Source: Microstegium vimineum (taxonomy: Eukaryota; Streptophyta; Magnoliopsida; Poales; Poaceae). Taken from it: a stretch of 64,000 nucleotides of DNA. Positions 22,155 through 32,218 of the stretch are shown here, piece after piece (position 1 is the first letter of the stretch; each line of letters begins with the position of its first letter). The notes under the pieces were generated by a model that worked only from the letters and a program-made list of their open reading frames with translations, made no database searches and had not been told where the DNA came from. Location: contig CM039120.1 of the NCBI GenBank assembly GCA_022036555.1, forward strand, positions 20,042,350 through 20,106,349. The letters are read 5' to 3'. Both the position numbers and the translations under genes were made by a program.

Positions 22155-22660
22155 CGCAGCTCTAGATGCACTACCGGTACTACCGGTGTCTCACCGGTAA
22201 TACCGGTCCAACAAATATGACCGTTGGAGCCTTCCGAACTTGCACAGAGTTAGCCTACCGGTACTACTGGTAGTACAAAAAACAGTGATGCCTTCGCATA
22301 CGAGAAAGTCCCATCGGGACCTCACCGGTACCACCGATCCTCCACCGGTACTACCGGTGGCTCAGCAGAGAGCCATTGAGGTGCTCTTCTAAGTGACAGT
22401 GAGTGCAAGGTGTCTCTCAAGCGCATAAGTTAGAGACATGAGCACTTTTATCCCCATCTAACTAGATCAAATTTGCACCCCTCTAGATAGTGTGGCATTT
22501 TCTATGACTCAAGTAAAGATAAAAACTATTTAACCATTGAGTCGAGCCGCTATCCATGAAATGAAGCTTTGGAGTGCTATAATCACCGAATATCAACATT
22601 GTATCTTCCAATGGACTAACACCTTGCAAATTCAATTTTGTCTACACACTTAGGCAAAAT

Positions 22661-22665
22661 GTTAG
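22661..22665. repeat. Target-site duplication GTTAG (left)
   Basis: GTTAG precedes LTR X and is repeated exactly at 24626-24630. Confidence 0.92.
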
Positions 22666-24625
22666 TGAAGGACCGAGAATGGCGACCAGAGGGGGGTGAA
22701 TGAGAGCCTCAAATTTTTGTCGAAATATTCGGGCCCCTCTTCCAAAAAACCAAACCCAGTTGCTGGGTGCTCAGACGCGAGCGGGGATTCAGGCGAAATC
22801 GGAGAAATGAGATCTCACTGGCAGTGGAGAGAAACTCACCGGAAACCCCAAAACACAGGTTCTCAACCCCTAGGGAAAAGAGGCAAGAACCTAGGCAAAA
22901 TAGGCGAAAACAGTAACCATCGGACCACTCTGTCAGGACCTCCGGACCATAGCACAAGGTCCGGAGCCTTGGTCCGACGCTTCAGCAAGTGACCTTCGGG
23001 CTGGTCCGACGCTCACACTCGGTAGTCCGACGCTCACACAGAAACCACACAAGGAGTACCAAAGCTCTAGACAACTGGTCTGATGCTCACCGTCGGACTA
23101 TGGGAAGTAGTCCGGTGCTCACTCCAGCCTCTGCGCAAAACCACACAGCAAGCTCCCTAGCTGAGGACTTTGGTCCGACGCTCACCGTCGGACTAAAAGT
23201 ACCTGGTCTGACGCCTCCGGATGCTTGGCTGACTTACTGGTCAAGACCACCGGACCACTTGCGATGGTCCGGAGCTGGTGCCAAGTCGTCCGGAGGGTAG
23301 TCCGGAGCTCATGAACAGAAAAGCTGAAGCCCGCGAAAATCGTTTCCACTCCGCCAAATCTTCCCAAAACTCAACCAAATGATTACCAACTGCAACCAAA
23401 CTTTGTAGGCATGATCCTAGTGCAGTTGGGGAGCTATCCCGAAGAAATCATCGCTCAATTTGGCTTAGAACAAAGGGAGGAGAAGAGATTTGGGGAAAAG
23501 CTCAAGAACAAAGAACTCCGCAAAGAAAACGCCCGATCTATGCACTCGTGAGGTTTGAGGGGAATTCCTTCGGTGCAAAGAAGCTCCACACGATTACGAA
23601 CAACTTGGTTCAAATGGATTTGCAAGACCTACTCCCTACAAAGAGAAATAATCTCGGGAAAAGAGGGAGCAAAAGCAAAACGCGAAGAACACAAGCAAAA
23701 CGGGGACACGATCAACAAATCGAAGCAAAACCTTCGATTCCTCGCAGCAAAACCAAGTTCTTACAAAGGTTAGTGGAAACAACCTAGGGATCTCATGAAC
23801 TAGAGAGAGAGGGGGCAAGTGATTAGGATTCAAGAGATGGGATGAGGGATACCCCTTCACCACCTACTTATCGGGCTTTGGCTATTTCCCAAAGATCCCC
23901 CTAGATACATTGAGTGAACTACCTAGCCTAAGAATTGTAGTCCAAGCTCCGGAAAATATCTCCCGCATTTTGAATGGACGGCCCCGCTTCCTGCCTGGAG
24001 TTGTCGTCGCCTCGACGCAACCTCCAGGATTCCGCCATGTGTCATCCCCGCTTCCTCGGAAGCTTCGCCTAGGTTTTGAGGCCCAAACCCAGGAAACCCG
24101 CCACCGATAGCTTTGGGCTCAACTACCGAACCCTGAGTTTTGAGGCCCAAACTCAGAAACCGTCCTCGGATGGTTTTGAGGCCCAAACCACCAAACCGCT
24201 CAACTCGAGCCACCTTGTCTTCGCCTGGTCGGACTCCGAGTCCCATAAGCCTCCGCTCAACTCGCGTGTCCACCGTCTTGACTCGGTCGACTCGGTCTAC
24301 CTCCATGTCTTCTCGCACTCGCCAGTGCCAAGTACTAGCACCCACAGCTAGTCCGCCGGCGCCCATGGTCCCTCAGTCCGAGCCCCGCTTCCGCCCTTCA
24401 CCGCTCTCAGTCCATCGGCACGCCAAGCCTCTACTCGACCTTCTCCATGCCATTGACCACTGTCACTAGGCATAGCACCTGCACACCACAAGCCGATAGA
24501 CAAGCACACTTTTCTGCTTTCGCAGAGGTTAGGGTAAGCCACTCAAACTGAAACACTCATGTGTTGGACGATCACTCATCAGCAAAGCCGAACATACATG
24601 GGTACTTATCCACCATGTGTTCACA
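22666..24625 (-). mobile_element. Solo LTR X, copy 1 (Copia)
   Basis: 1,960 bp with ends TGAAGGACCG and GTTCACA on the plus strand and an exact 5-bp duplication, inserted in LTR Y. It is related to LTRs at 30311-32218 (opposite orientation) and 33687-35791. Region 22920-23310 holds a dense array of GGTCCGGAGC and GTCCGACGC motifs. Open frames within it (for example 23923-24366) are not conserved as proteins and are not called as genes. Confidence 0.92.
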
Positions 24626-24630
24626 GTTAG
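24626..24630. repeat. Target-site duplication GTTAG (right)
   Basis: Exact copy of 22661-22665. Confidence 0.92.
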
Positions 24631-24675
24631 TCCAATAGGTTTCATCAATTAACCAAAACCAAACAAGGGCTTTCA
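24631..24675 (-). mobile_element. LTR Y (Copia), 5' end
   Basis: On the minus strand this starts TGAAAGCCCTTG, a typical SIRE-type LTR start, and joins 22665 when solo LTR X is removed. Confidence 0.75.
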
Positions 24676-25014
24676 GGGGTGCAATGCCCAGGTCGGGCGC
24701 CCTAGGTAGTGGGGCAGCCGCCCATCTGGGGTGGCCCCTTAGCCTCTGCTTCGACGTGTGTGGTTGTTGCTCTGTTTGTTTCCAAAATTTGTGCTCGTTG
24801 CGGTTGAATCTATTCATCTCATTATCGGGGGTCTCCCCATACTTGTTTCCTGTTTTCTTTTGATAACAACACGGTGGAGACAAGCAAGGTACAAAAATAA
24901 TAGAAAAATGATCTTTATTTATTATTTATTTTGAGGCATGCATACAAAGGGAAAAGAAAACAAACTAACTTCTAGCTAATGGATCTAATCATGCCTCAAG
25001 AACTGCATAACTTG
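24676..25014. other. Non-coding 3' region of U
   Basis: No coding signal. It contains GC-rich segments (gggcgccctagg) related to a block at 25880-25920 and an AT-rich stretch at 24895-24960. The LTR of U is not recognisable. Confidence 0.4.
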
Positions 25015-25653
25015 CTAAGGCATCAAGCGACGTTCTAAAAACTTCATCTTCTTTTTAAGCTCATCTACATCACGCTTAAGGCCACCTACTGTGGTGTTCA
25101 GGTTCGTGACCTGCCTAGTGTAGAAGTCTAGAGAGCTTTGTAGATTGATGATCGTGTCATCTCTAGCATGGAAGTATTTTTCTAAATCCGCTACGGTCTT
25201 GCGGCGTTTGGGAGATGACTTGAAGGAATTGAGGGAGTGCTTTGGGGCTTCCTTTGGCGGCACGAATCTGACTTTGGGTGCACGGATTCCCTCGAAGTAG
25301 GGACGTTCCTCCTCGGTGGTGTACTTCATGTGGTTGAGCTCTCCATTTCGATGGGTCTTCACTCCTACGACCCTCTCCTTGGGTCTTGGTGGGAGAACCT
25401 TGGTGCCGACAGGTACCTCGATGATGGGCTCTTCCTTTGGCCCTTTGTGCAAGAGCAGTTGCGGTGGTGCAACAAGGATAGGCTGAGTGTAGAAATATTT
25501 GCTATAGCGCTGCTGATTTGGTGGAATGGCGTCTAGCGGGAGCTCATCGTGGACTATGACTAAGGCCTTGGAATCTGGATCTTCTTGTGGGAGCTGGTCA
25601 GGGATGGATCCGTAGGGGACCATCCTCCTATCGACATTGTTGTTGCTAGCCAT
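25015..25653 (-). CDS. Downstream ORF of U (env position), coiled-coil C-terminus
   Basis: About 212 residues from ATG 25653 (MASNNNVDRR) to the stop at 25015, intact. There is a central Pro/Val-rich region (VPVGTKVLPPRPKE), a basic KSSPKRRKT stretch and a C-terminal segment (TVGGLKRDVDELKKKMKFLERR) that looks like a coiled coil. It lies after integrase in the same orientation, where Athila elements carry an env-like ORF, but I see no signal peptide or membrane segment. A TATA box lies about 80 bp upstream. It is intact while the neighbouring pol is not. Function unknown. Confidence 0.6.
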   Translation of the reverse strand: MASNNNVDRRMVPYGSIPDQLPQEDPDSKALVIVHDELPLDAIPPNQQRYSKYFYTQPILVAPPQLLLHKGPKEEPIIEVPVGTKVLPPRPKERVVGVKTHRNGELNHMKYTTEEERPYFEGIRAPKVRFVPPKEAPKHSLNSFKSSPKRRKTVADLEKYFHARDDTIINLQSSLDFYTRQVTNLNTTVGGLKRDVDELKKKMKFLERRLMP

Positions 25654-25730
25654 TGGAGCAAGGAGATCTAGCAAGCGAGAGCTAAATGAATGATTGAATG
25701 ATGATGATGATGATGGCTGACATCAGGGGT

Positions 25731-25740
25731 TCTTTATATA
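25731..25740 (-). promoter_or_regulatory. TATA box upstream of the U downstream ORF
   Basis: The minus strand reads TATATAAAGA, 78 bp before ATG 25653, with a short ATC/GAT repeat in the intervening leader. This suggests the ORF may have its own promoter. Confidence 0.55.
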
Positions 25741-26025
25741 GGGGTGGAAAATAGCCTCTAGAAGCATCTACGGAGCAAATCTCGCAGAGAATTGGATGGA
25801 TAAGTGTTTTGCAAGGTTTATCGGATAAAAGAGGATAGACGGTTCGGTAGTGCAAAAGGCGGCGGCGAGAGGTGACAGGGGTGGGGCGGCCGCCCTACAC
25901 CCTAGGGCGCTCGCCCTGGCTTGGGCTCTGCTGCCGGGCCTCTTCTGCGCACTCGTTTCTAGAAGGTTCTCTATACCGAAAAACATATGCATGACCTAGA
26001 AATGTAAAGATAAAGTGATTGGTCC

Positions 26026-26841
26026 TTAAAATTCACTTAAAAGGTAAAAATTAATTACGTCTATTTCTTCTAATTCTTCATTAGGCTCTAGAAATATTTT
26101 GAGACGTTGAACATTTACCTTGAATAACGTACCTTCGTCATTTTGAAGTGTGATTGCTCCGTAGGATGATGAATTGATTACCTTATATGGTCCTTCCCAT
26201 TTGCTTCGTAGCTTTCCGTGTCCGAAGAGCTTCACCCTGGAATTAAAAAGTAATACCTTATCTCCGGGTGTGAACTCCTTCTTCTTGATCTTCTTGTCAT
26301 GCCATCATTTGACTCTTTCTTTGTAGATCTTCGAATTGTGATATGCTTTTTCTCTCCACTCCTCCAACTTTGATAATTTCATTTGTCGATTCTCTCCAGT
26401 GGCATCAAAGTCCATATTCCATCTTTTTATAGCCCAGTGTGCTTTGAAATCTAGTTCAACAGGTAGGTAACAAGTCTTCCCATATACGAGTTGATATGGA
26501 GACATTCCAATTGGGGTTTTGTATGCAGTCCGATATGCCCAGAGTGCATCGGGTAACTTGTCCTTCCATGATGTTCCCATTTCATTCGCTGTTTTCTGAA
26601 GAATATTCTTGATCTGTTTGTTTGAGGTTTCTGCTTGGCCACTTATCTGAGGATGATAAGGTGTAGCGACGTTGTGGCGGATCCCATGCCTCGCTAGATA
26701 CTGTTCAAATCGTTTGTCGATGAAATGTGATCCTCCATCACTTATCACTATTCTAGGGACTCCAAATCTTGGAAAGCTAGTTTCTTCAAACATCCTCTTT
26801 GAGTTCACGTTGTCGGAATGTTTGCAAGGTAATGCTTGCAC
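26026..26841 (-). pseudogene. U integrase core and C-terminal domain
   Basis: Visible: VISDGGSHF (second D), [12 protein letters not shown] (catalytic E), [28 protein letters not shown], and the C-terminal LFGHGKLRSKWEGPYKV. TGG-to-TAG stops at 26842 and TGA at 26305 interrupt the frame. The first catalytic Asp (VAVDYVSK) lies in the preceding piece. Confidence 0.88.
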
Positions 26842-27708
26842 CTACTTGGAGACGTAGTCAACCGCCACCAAGATATACTCACATTTCTTTGATGGGGGGA
26901 ATGCCCCCATACAGTCGATTCCCCAAACATCAAAGAGCTCTATCTGCAAATTGCTGGTGAGTGACATGGCATCCCTTGAGTTTATGTTGTCGTGTCTTTG
27001 ACATGGCTTGCATCTTCTGATAAATTCTCTAGTGTCTTCGTACATTGCTGGACAATAGAATCCACACTGCCAAATTTTGGCATGTGTGCGGGACGCTCCA
27101 TAATGACCTCCATATGGTGATGAGTGGCATATTTCAATGATCTTCATTCCTTCTTCAATAGTCACACATCTCCTGAGTAAGCCATCGGAGCATACTCGGA
27201 AGAGGTATGGCTCATCCCATATGTGTGAACGACTCTCTTGAATAAGCTTTCTTTTGTTTCCTCCTGGTGGTATATATCCTGAAACCATAAAATTAACAAT
27301 ATCTGCATACCAGGGGACGGATCTGTTGATTTCGTAGAGCATGTCATCCTGGAGTGAATCATCAATGGGTAGTTCCTGCGGATTCTCAAAATACATTCTA
27401 GACAAGTGATCTACAACAGGGTTATCTACTCGCCTTTTATCTTTAATTTTTAAGTCAAACTCTTGGAGTAGCAGGATCCATCTTATTAAATGAGGTTTAG
27501 CATCTTTTTTAGTGAGCAAATATTTTAAAGCAGCATGATTAGAATAAACAATTACTTTGGCTCCTACTAAGTAAGATCTAAATTTGTCTATAGCAAAAAT
27601 AACAGCCAGGAGCTCTTTTTTAGTGGTTGCATAATTAAGTTGAGGTCCTGTCAAAGTTTTACTAGCATAAGCTATTGCATGATGCTTCTTATCCTTAGTT
27701 TGTCCCAA
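26842..27708 (-). pseudogene. U RNase H and integrase zinc-binding domain
   Basis: RNase H motifs are [21 protein letters not shown] and [12 protein letters not shown]; the usual Asp of the TDHAAL motif is Asn here, so activity is doubtful. The integrase HHCC region follows, with [14 protein letters not shown] and CKPCQRH, then [12 protein letters not shown] and VAVDYVSK before a TAG. Entered from RT through a frameshift near 27700. Confidence 0.88.
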
Positions 27709-28498
27709 AACTTCCCCCCCACAGAATAATCACTAGCATCACACATAATTTCAAAAGGTAAAGACCAATCAGGGGGTTGAATGATTGGTGCAGAGATGAG
27801 TGTTGTTTTCAATAATTCAAAAGCTTTTAAACAAGCATCATCAAATATGAAAGGAGCATCCTTGGCTAACAAAAGAGTTAGTGGTCTAGCAATAAATGAG
27901 AAATCTTTTATAAATCTTCGATAAAAACCAGCATGACCAAGGAAACTTCTTATTCCTTTCACATTTACATGCGGAGGTAATTGTTCAATTACTTCAATTG
28001 TAGCTTTGTCTACCTCAATGCCTCTTTCAGATATTAGGTGTCCGACCACTATTCTTTCTTTGACCATAAAGTGACATTTCTCCTAATTAAGGACTAAATG
28101 TTTTTCTTCACATCTTTGCAAAACTCTGTCTAAGTTTTCAAGACAACTATCGAAAGTTTTTCCATAAATAGAGAAATCATCCATAAAAACTTCCATAATA
28201 TCTTCAATCATATAAGAAAATATAGGCATCATGCATCTTTGAAAAGAAGCTGGAGCATTACATAGCCCAAAAGACATTCTACGGTAAGCATAAGTTCCAT
28301 AGGGACATGTAAAAGTGGGTTTGCTTTGGTCATCAGGATGGATTGGGATTTGGTGGTACCCTGAATATCCATCTAAAAACAAAGAAAGAGTGGTTGGCTA
28401 ACCGCTCTATAAAAGGTAAAGGAAAGTGATCCTTTTTCATAGCTTTGTTCAGCTTTATGTAATCTATAAACATCCGCCATCCTGTGACAGTGCGTTGA
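27672..28498 (-). pseudogene. U reverse transcriptase (5' truncated, broken)
   Basis: Minus-strand pieces read TGWRMFIDYIKLNKAMKKDHFPLPF, shown up to 20 residues as GWRMFIDYIKLNKAMKKDHF, then FLDGYSGYHQIPIHPDDQ, GLCNAPASFQRCM and catalytic FMDDFSIYG. RGIEVDKATIEVIEQLP and FLGHAGFYRRFIKDFS follow. TGG-to-TAG at 28083 and frameshifts near 28390 and 27700 disable it. The N-terminal RT part is cut off by the Z LTR. Confidence 0.88.
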
Positions 28499-28827
28499 TG
28501 TTGGTGTATAAAATGGCGGGGTCTAGACAGCCAATGAGTAAATTTCTAAGCGTGTCGGAGTTCGGATGGTTACGCTCGGAGAACACAAAGATTTATACTG
28601 GTTTAGGAATGAACGCCCTACGTCCAGTGTGTTGCGGAGTCGTGTTACCGAGCGCGGAGGGCTCATAGAGGGGAGCTACAAGCTTTGGTGAGAGAGGGAA
28701 GCTGGTTCCCAAGTCTCGTGCGTTTGAGGTTCTTGGTTCTGGTGAGAGCTCGCGTGGATGCGAGTTTGAGTGTGTGTGAATGAGTATTGGGGTGTCGAGA
28801 GATAGGGATTGGAGGTCCATTCTCCCC

Positions 28828-28834
28828 TTTATAC
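28828..28834 (-). promoter_or_regulatory. TATA box of Z LTR
   Basis: Minus strand GTATAAAGGGG, about 910 bp into the LTR and downstream of the TGACGTCA array. Confidence 0.6.
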
Positions 28835-29331
28835 ATTGGGAGAGATGGAGGAGTACAATAGAGAGAGAGGGAGTGAACGTGGGCCCGGATTGGGCTGCTG
28901 CCGTGGGAGAGTTTTGTCTTCTTTCTGTCTTCCTTCCTGAGGAAGATTGCGCCAGTAGACACATGTCCGGGTCCTGTTCGTCCTTGTCGTGCTGTAGCCA
29001 CGCGCCTTGAGACTGGGAACTCCGCTATTCCCTTACCTGGGCATGGGCGGGGGATGGTCGCACAGGACCAAGCACCCCCGCGTTCCATCATACATGGCTG
29101 ATGACGCCCTAATCCCTGTTCGGGTGTCTGTCGGAGGTATGGCGCGGGTGTAGTGCGCGTAAGTCGTCGGTTAGGCAGCATAGGACCTTGTACCGCAGGG
29201 GGGAAACAGGGGTAGGCATGGCGTCTCATGCCTTGAACCCCATCCCTGAGGACAGAAGACACTGTGGACCTTTTGACTATATGGGCTAGGACGTCCCTGG
29301 CCACTGGTGGCGATGAGACCTCCGAGGGCAG

Positions 29332-29645
29332 GGAAGCATCACGGATGACGTCGCCCTGGCTCGGACGAGGCGGAAGAGTCCCCAAGGGTGGATGACGTCA
29401 CGGATGACCTCTCCTGTGCTCGGATGAGACAAAGGAGCCCCCGAGGGAAAATGACGTCACGGATGACGCCCCCTTGGCCCGGGCGAGGCGAAGGAGGCCC
29501 CGAGGGTAGATGATGTCACGGATGACGCCCCCTTGGCTCGGGCGAGGCAAGGATCCTCCGAGGATGCGAAGGAGCCCCCGAGGATTGGTGGCGTCATGGA
29601 TGACGTCACCCTAGCTCGGGCGAGGCGAAGATCCTCCGAGGGGAT
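29332..29645 (-). repeat. Tandem array of about 60-bp units in the Z LTR
   Basis: About five degenerate units, each with GGATGACGY and a CTCGGGCGAGGCG core. Perfect TGACGTCA palindromes occur at 29393-29400, 29452-29459 and 29601-29608, with a variant at 29512. It lies in the U3 part of the LTR, upstream of the TATA box. Confidence 0.8.
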
Positions 29646-29744
29646 GTAGCGGTCTTGATTGATTTGGGGGCGGGAAGCCACCGAGGGTGATTTTGTTTTT
29701 GCGGAGTGCGGTAAATTGGGTACCCTATTTCTGGGTATCCAACA

Positions 29745-30310
29745 GTTGCCCCCGAGCCTGTGATGTAGTGAAGGACTACACCAGAGGCTTCCGAGAGTTC
29801 TTATGGTGCTTTGGTTTAGTTTTTCCATTCCGGTGGGTGCGCGCGAGCGCACCCGCTGGGTGTAGCCCCTGAGGCCTTAGGAGGGAGATATTTCCTCCTA
29901 AGGGCTTATCTGGAAGGCTTGTACATTGCTTGACCCTTCACTCCCCTCATGAGGCGGAGAGGGAGTGGACTGATCCGTACGTCAGAGCTAGAGCTCTGGT
30001 TGTACGCCAGCCCTGCCGCGGGTTGCACTGTTGGCCTGGGGCTGACGCGCCTTGAGGTGACGAGTCGGCACTGCGTCGTGCCATCTTTCGGCCAGTACGG
30101 ACGATTGACCGGTCGGAGACGTGTTTGTCGGATTCCGGGGTCTGACTGCGCCCCCCTGTAGCCCAAAAGTGGGCGTGCCGTGTCTCTCCCGTTCGAGGAG
30201 TTGTGCCAGAGCACTCCTCGCTCTGTGGTCAAAACTCCGAACGGCGCGTCTGAGCCTACTGTCTGTCTGGCCATTTATGGCCTCGCCGCACCATCTTGAA
30301 GTGGGTATTG
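29745..30310 (-). other. Internal 3' region of Z, first part, with PPT
   Basis: Begins with the PPT (29745-29758 on the minus strand) next to the 3' LTR. No conserved coding region is visible. It continues at 32224 after the solo LTR X. Bases 30306-30310 (TATTG) are the left target duplication of that LTR. Confidence 0.55.
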
Positions 30311-32218
30311 TGCAAACACATGGTGGATAAGTACCCATGTATGTTCAACTTTGATGATGAGTGATTGACCAACACGTGAGTGTTTCAGTTTGAGCGGTTT
30401 ATTCTAACCCTTTGCGAAAGCAAATGTGTGCCTGTCTATCCGCGTGTGGTGTGCAGGTGCTATGCCTAGTGACAGTGGTCAATGGCGTGGAGAAGGTCGA
30501 GTAGAGGCTTGCCGTGCCGATGGACTGAGAGCGGTGAAGGGCGGAAGCAAGGCTCGGACTGAGGGACCATGGGTGCCAGCGGACTAGCTGTGGTGGCTAG
30601 TACTTGGCACCGACGAGTGCGAGAAGACATGGAGGTAGACCGAGTCGACCGAGTCAAGACGGTGGACGCGCGAGTCGAGCGAGGCTCAGGGGACATGGAG
30701 TCCGACCGGGCGAAGACAAGGTGGCTCGCGTCGAGTGGTTTGGTGGTTTGGGCCTCAAAACCATCCTCGTCGGTTTCCTAGTTTGGGCCACAAAACTCGG
30801 GGTTCGGTAGTTGAGCCCAAAGCTACCGGTGGCGGGTTTCCTGGGTTTGGGCCTCAAAGCCTAGGTAGAGCTTCCGAGGAAGCGGGGATGGCACGTGGCG
30901 GAATCCTGGAGGTTGCGTCGAGGCGACGGCAACTCCCGGCAGGAAGCGGGGCCATCCATTCAAAATGCGGGAGATATATCCAGGAGCTTGGACTGCAATG
31001 CTTAGGCTAGGTAGTTCACTGAATGTATCTAGGGGGGTCTTTGGGAAATAGCCAAAGTCTGTTAAGTAGGGGGTGAAGGGGTATCCCTCATCCCATCTCT
31101 TGCACCCTAATCATTTGCCCCAACTCTCTCTCTCTCTCTCTAGTTCATGAGATCCCTAGGTTGCTTCCACCAACCTTTGTAAGAACTTGAGTTTGTCGCA
31201 AGGAATCAGAGGCCGTAACCTCCGTAAGCCATGCTGGATTCGATTTCGTGATTGTGTCCCCGTTTTTCTTGTGTTCTTCGCGTTTTGCTTTTGCTCCTTA
31301 TTTTCCCGAGATGATTTCTCTTTGTAGGGAGTAGCTCATGCAAATCCGTTTGAACCAAGTTCTTGGTACTCGTGAGGAGCAACTTTGCACCGAAGGAATT
31401 TTCCTAAAACCTCACGAGCACACAGATCGGGCGTTTTCTTTGCGGCGTTCTTCATTTTGCCTTCTCTCCCCCAAATCCGAGTGTTCCCATTTATCCTCTC
31501 CATATTGAGCAATGATTTCTTCGGGATAGCTCCCCAGCTGCACAAGGATCATACCTACAAAATTTGGTTGCAGTTGGAGTTCATTTGGTTGAGTTTTGAG
31601 AAGATTTGGAGGAGAGAAAATGATTTTCGCGTTTCTGTGCTCTGCTCGAGGGCGCCGGACGCTCTGAGTTTTGGCGTCGGACGGTCCGTCGAGGCGTCGG
31701 ACACAAGGAGGTTCTGACGTCAGCGTCCATTGCGTTCGTCCGCGTGTGTCGCCAGACGCTGTCCATCGTCCATCGCCCTGCGTCCGTTGCTTTGCTAGCC
31801 TGTTTGGATTTTCAGCGTTCACTGGAAGCTTGACGGACGCTCGCCTAAGTGTCCGTCGCGCAGCGTCCGACGCCAACGGACGCTCACCCAAGCGTCCATC
31901 GCCCAGCATCGGACGCCCTGCCTTCTGCTTCTCCTCTGCATGGTTTTCTGGGAGGCCGACGGACGATCTCTCAGCGTCCGACGCCTAGCGTCCGTCGCCT
32001 GTATTTTGGGCTGTTTTGCTTGGTTTTTTTTATGCCTCTTTCTCATAGGGGTCAAGAACTCTATCTTGGGGGTTTCCGGTGAGTTTTCCTCCACTGCCAG
32101 TGAGCTTTCATTTGCTCCGTTTTCGTCTGGTTTTTGGGAAGAGTGGCCCGAATACTTCGAGAGAATTTTGAGGCTCCCATTCACCCCCCCCCCTCTGGTC
32201 GCCGTTCTCAGTCCTTCA
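30311..32218 (+). mobile_element. Solo LTR X, copy 2 (opposite orientation)
   Basis: Reads TGCAAACACATGG to GTCCTTCA on the plus strand, the reverse orientation of copies 1 and 3. It is flanked by TATTG (30306-30310) and TACTG (32219-32223), a 5-bp duplication with one C/T difference. Its motif array (31650-32000) is built on GCGTCCGACGC, unlike the other two copies. A CT microsatellite lies at 31122-31142. Confidence 0.88.

Larger units (their letters stand above)
21688..22665 (-). mobile_element. LTR Y (Copia), main part
   Basis: LTR-like sequence ending (minus-strand start) at 24675 after removal of the solo LTR X. It has a TATA box at 22147 and a cluster of ACCGGT-based motifs (22170-22375) just upstream of it. 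A second copy of part of it forms 1-98. Its left end, probably about 100 bp, is missing, being cut off by Copia-W. No internal domain is attached here. Confidence 0.75.
24676..28498 (-). mobile_element. U: Athila-like Gypsy remnant
   Basis: On the minus strand: RT (28498-27672), RNase H and integrase zinc region, integrase, then a downstream ORF (25015-25653). The integrase phrase [12 protein letters not shown] and the RT phrase FMDDFSIYG are typical of Athila-type elements. Gag, protease and the start of RT are missing because the Z LTR is inserted at 28498/28499; LTR Y bounds the other side. Four or more in-frame stops or shifts are present. Confidence 0.85.
28499..29744 (-). mobile_element. 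3' LTR of element Z
   Basis: Minus-strand start TGTTGGATAC at 29744 and end CACCAACA at 28499, with a polypurine tract (GGCTCGGGGGCAAC) immediately before it, so this is a 3' LTR on the minus strand, 1,246 bp. A TATA box lies at 28828 and a tandem array with TGACGTCA sites at 29332-29645. It is inserted in the RT gene of U. The lineage is not assigned; the PPT-LTR layout suggests Gypsy. Confidence 0.82.

Noticed and set aside
23923..24366. Open frame of 147 codons in LTR X copy 1, with relatives in copies 2 and 3
   Set aside because: Frames differ and break between the three LTR copies, so they are not conserved proteins.
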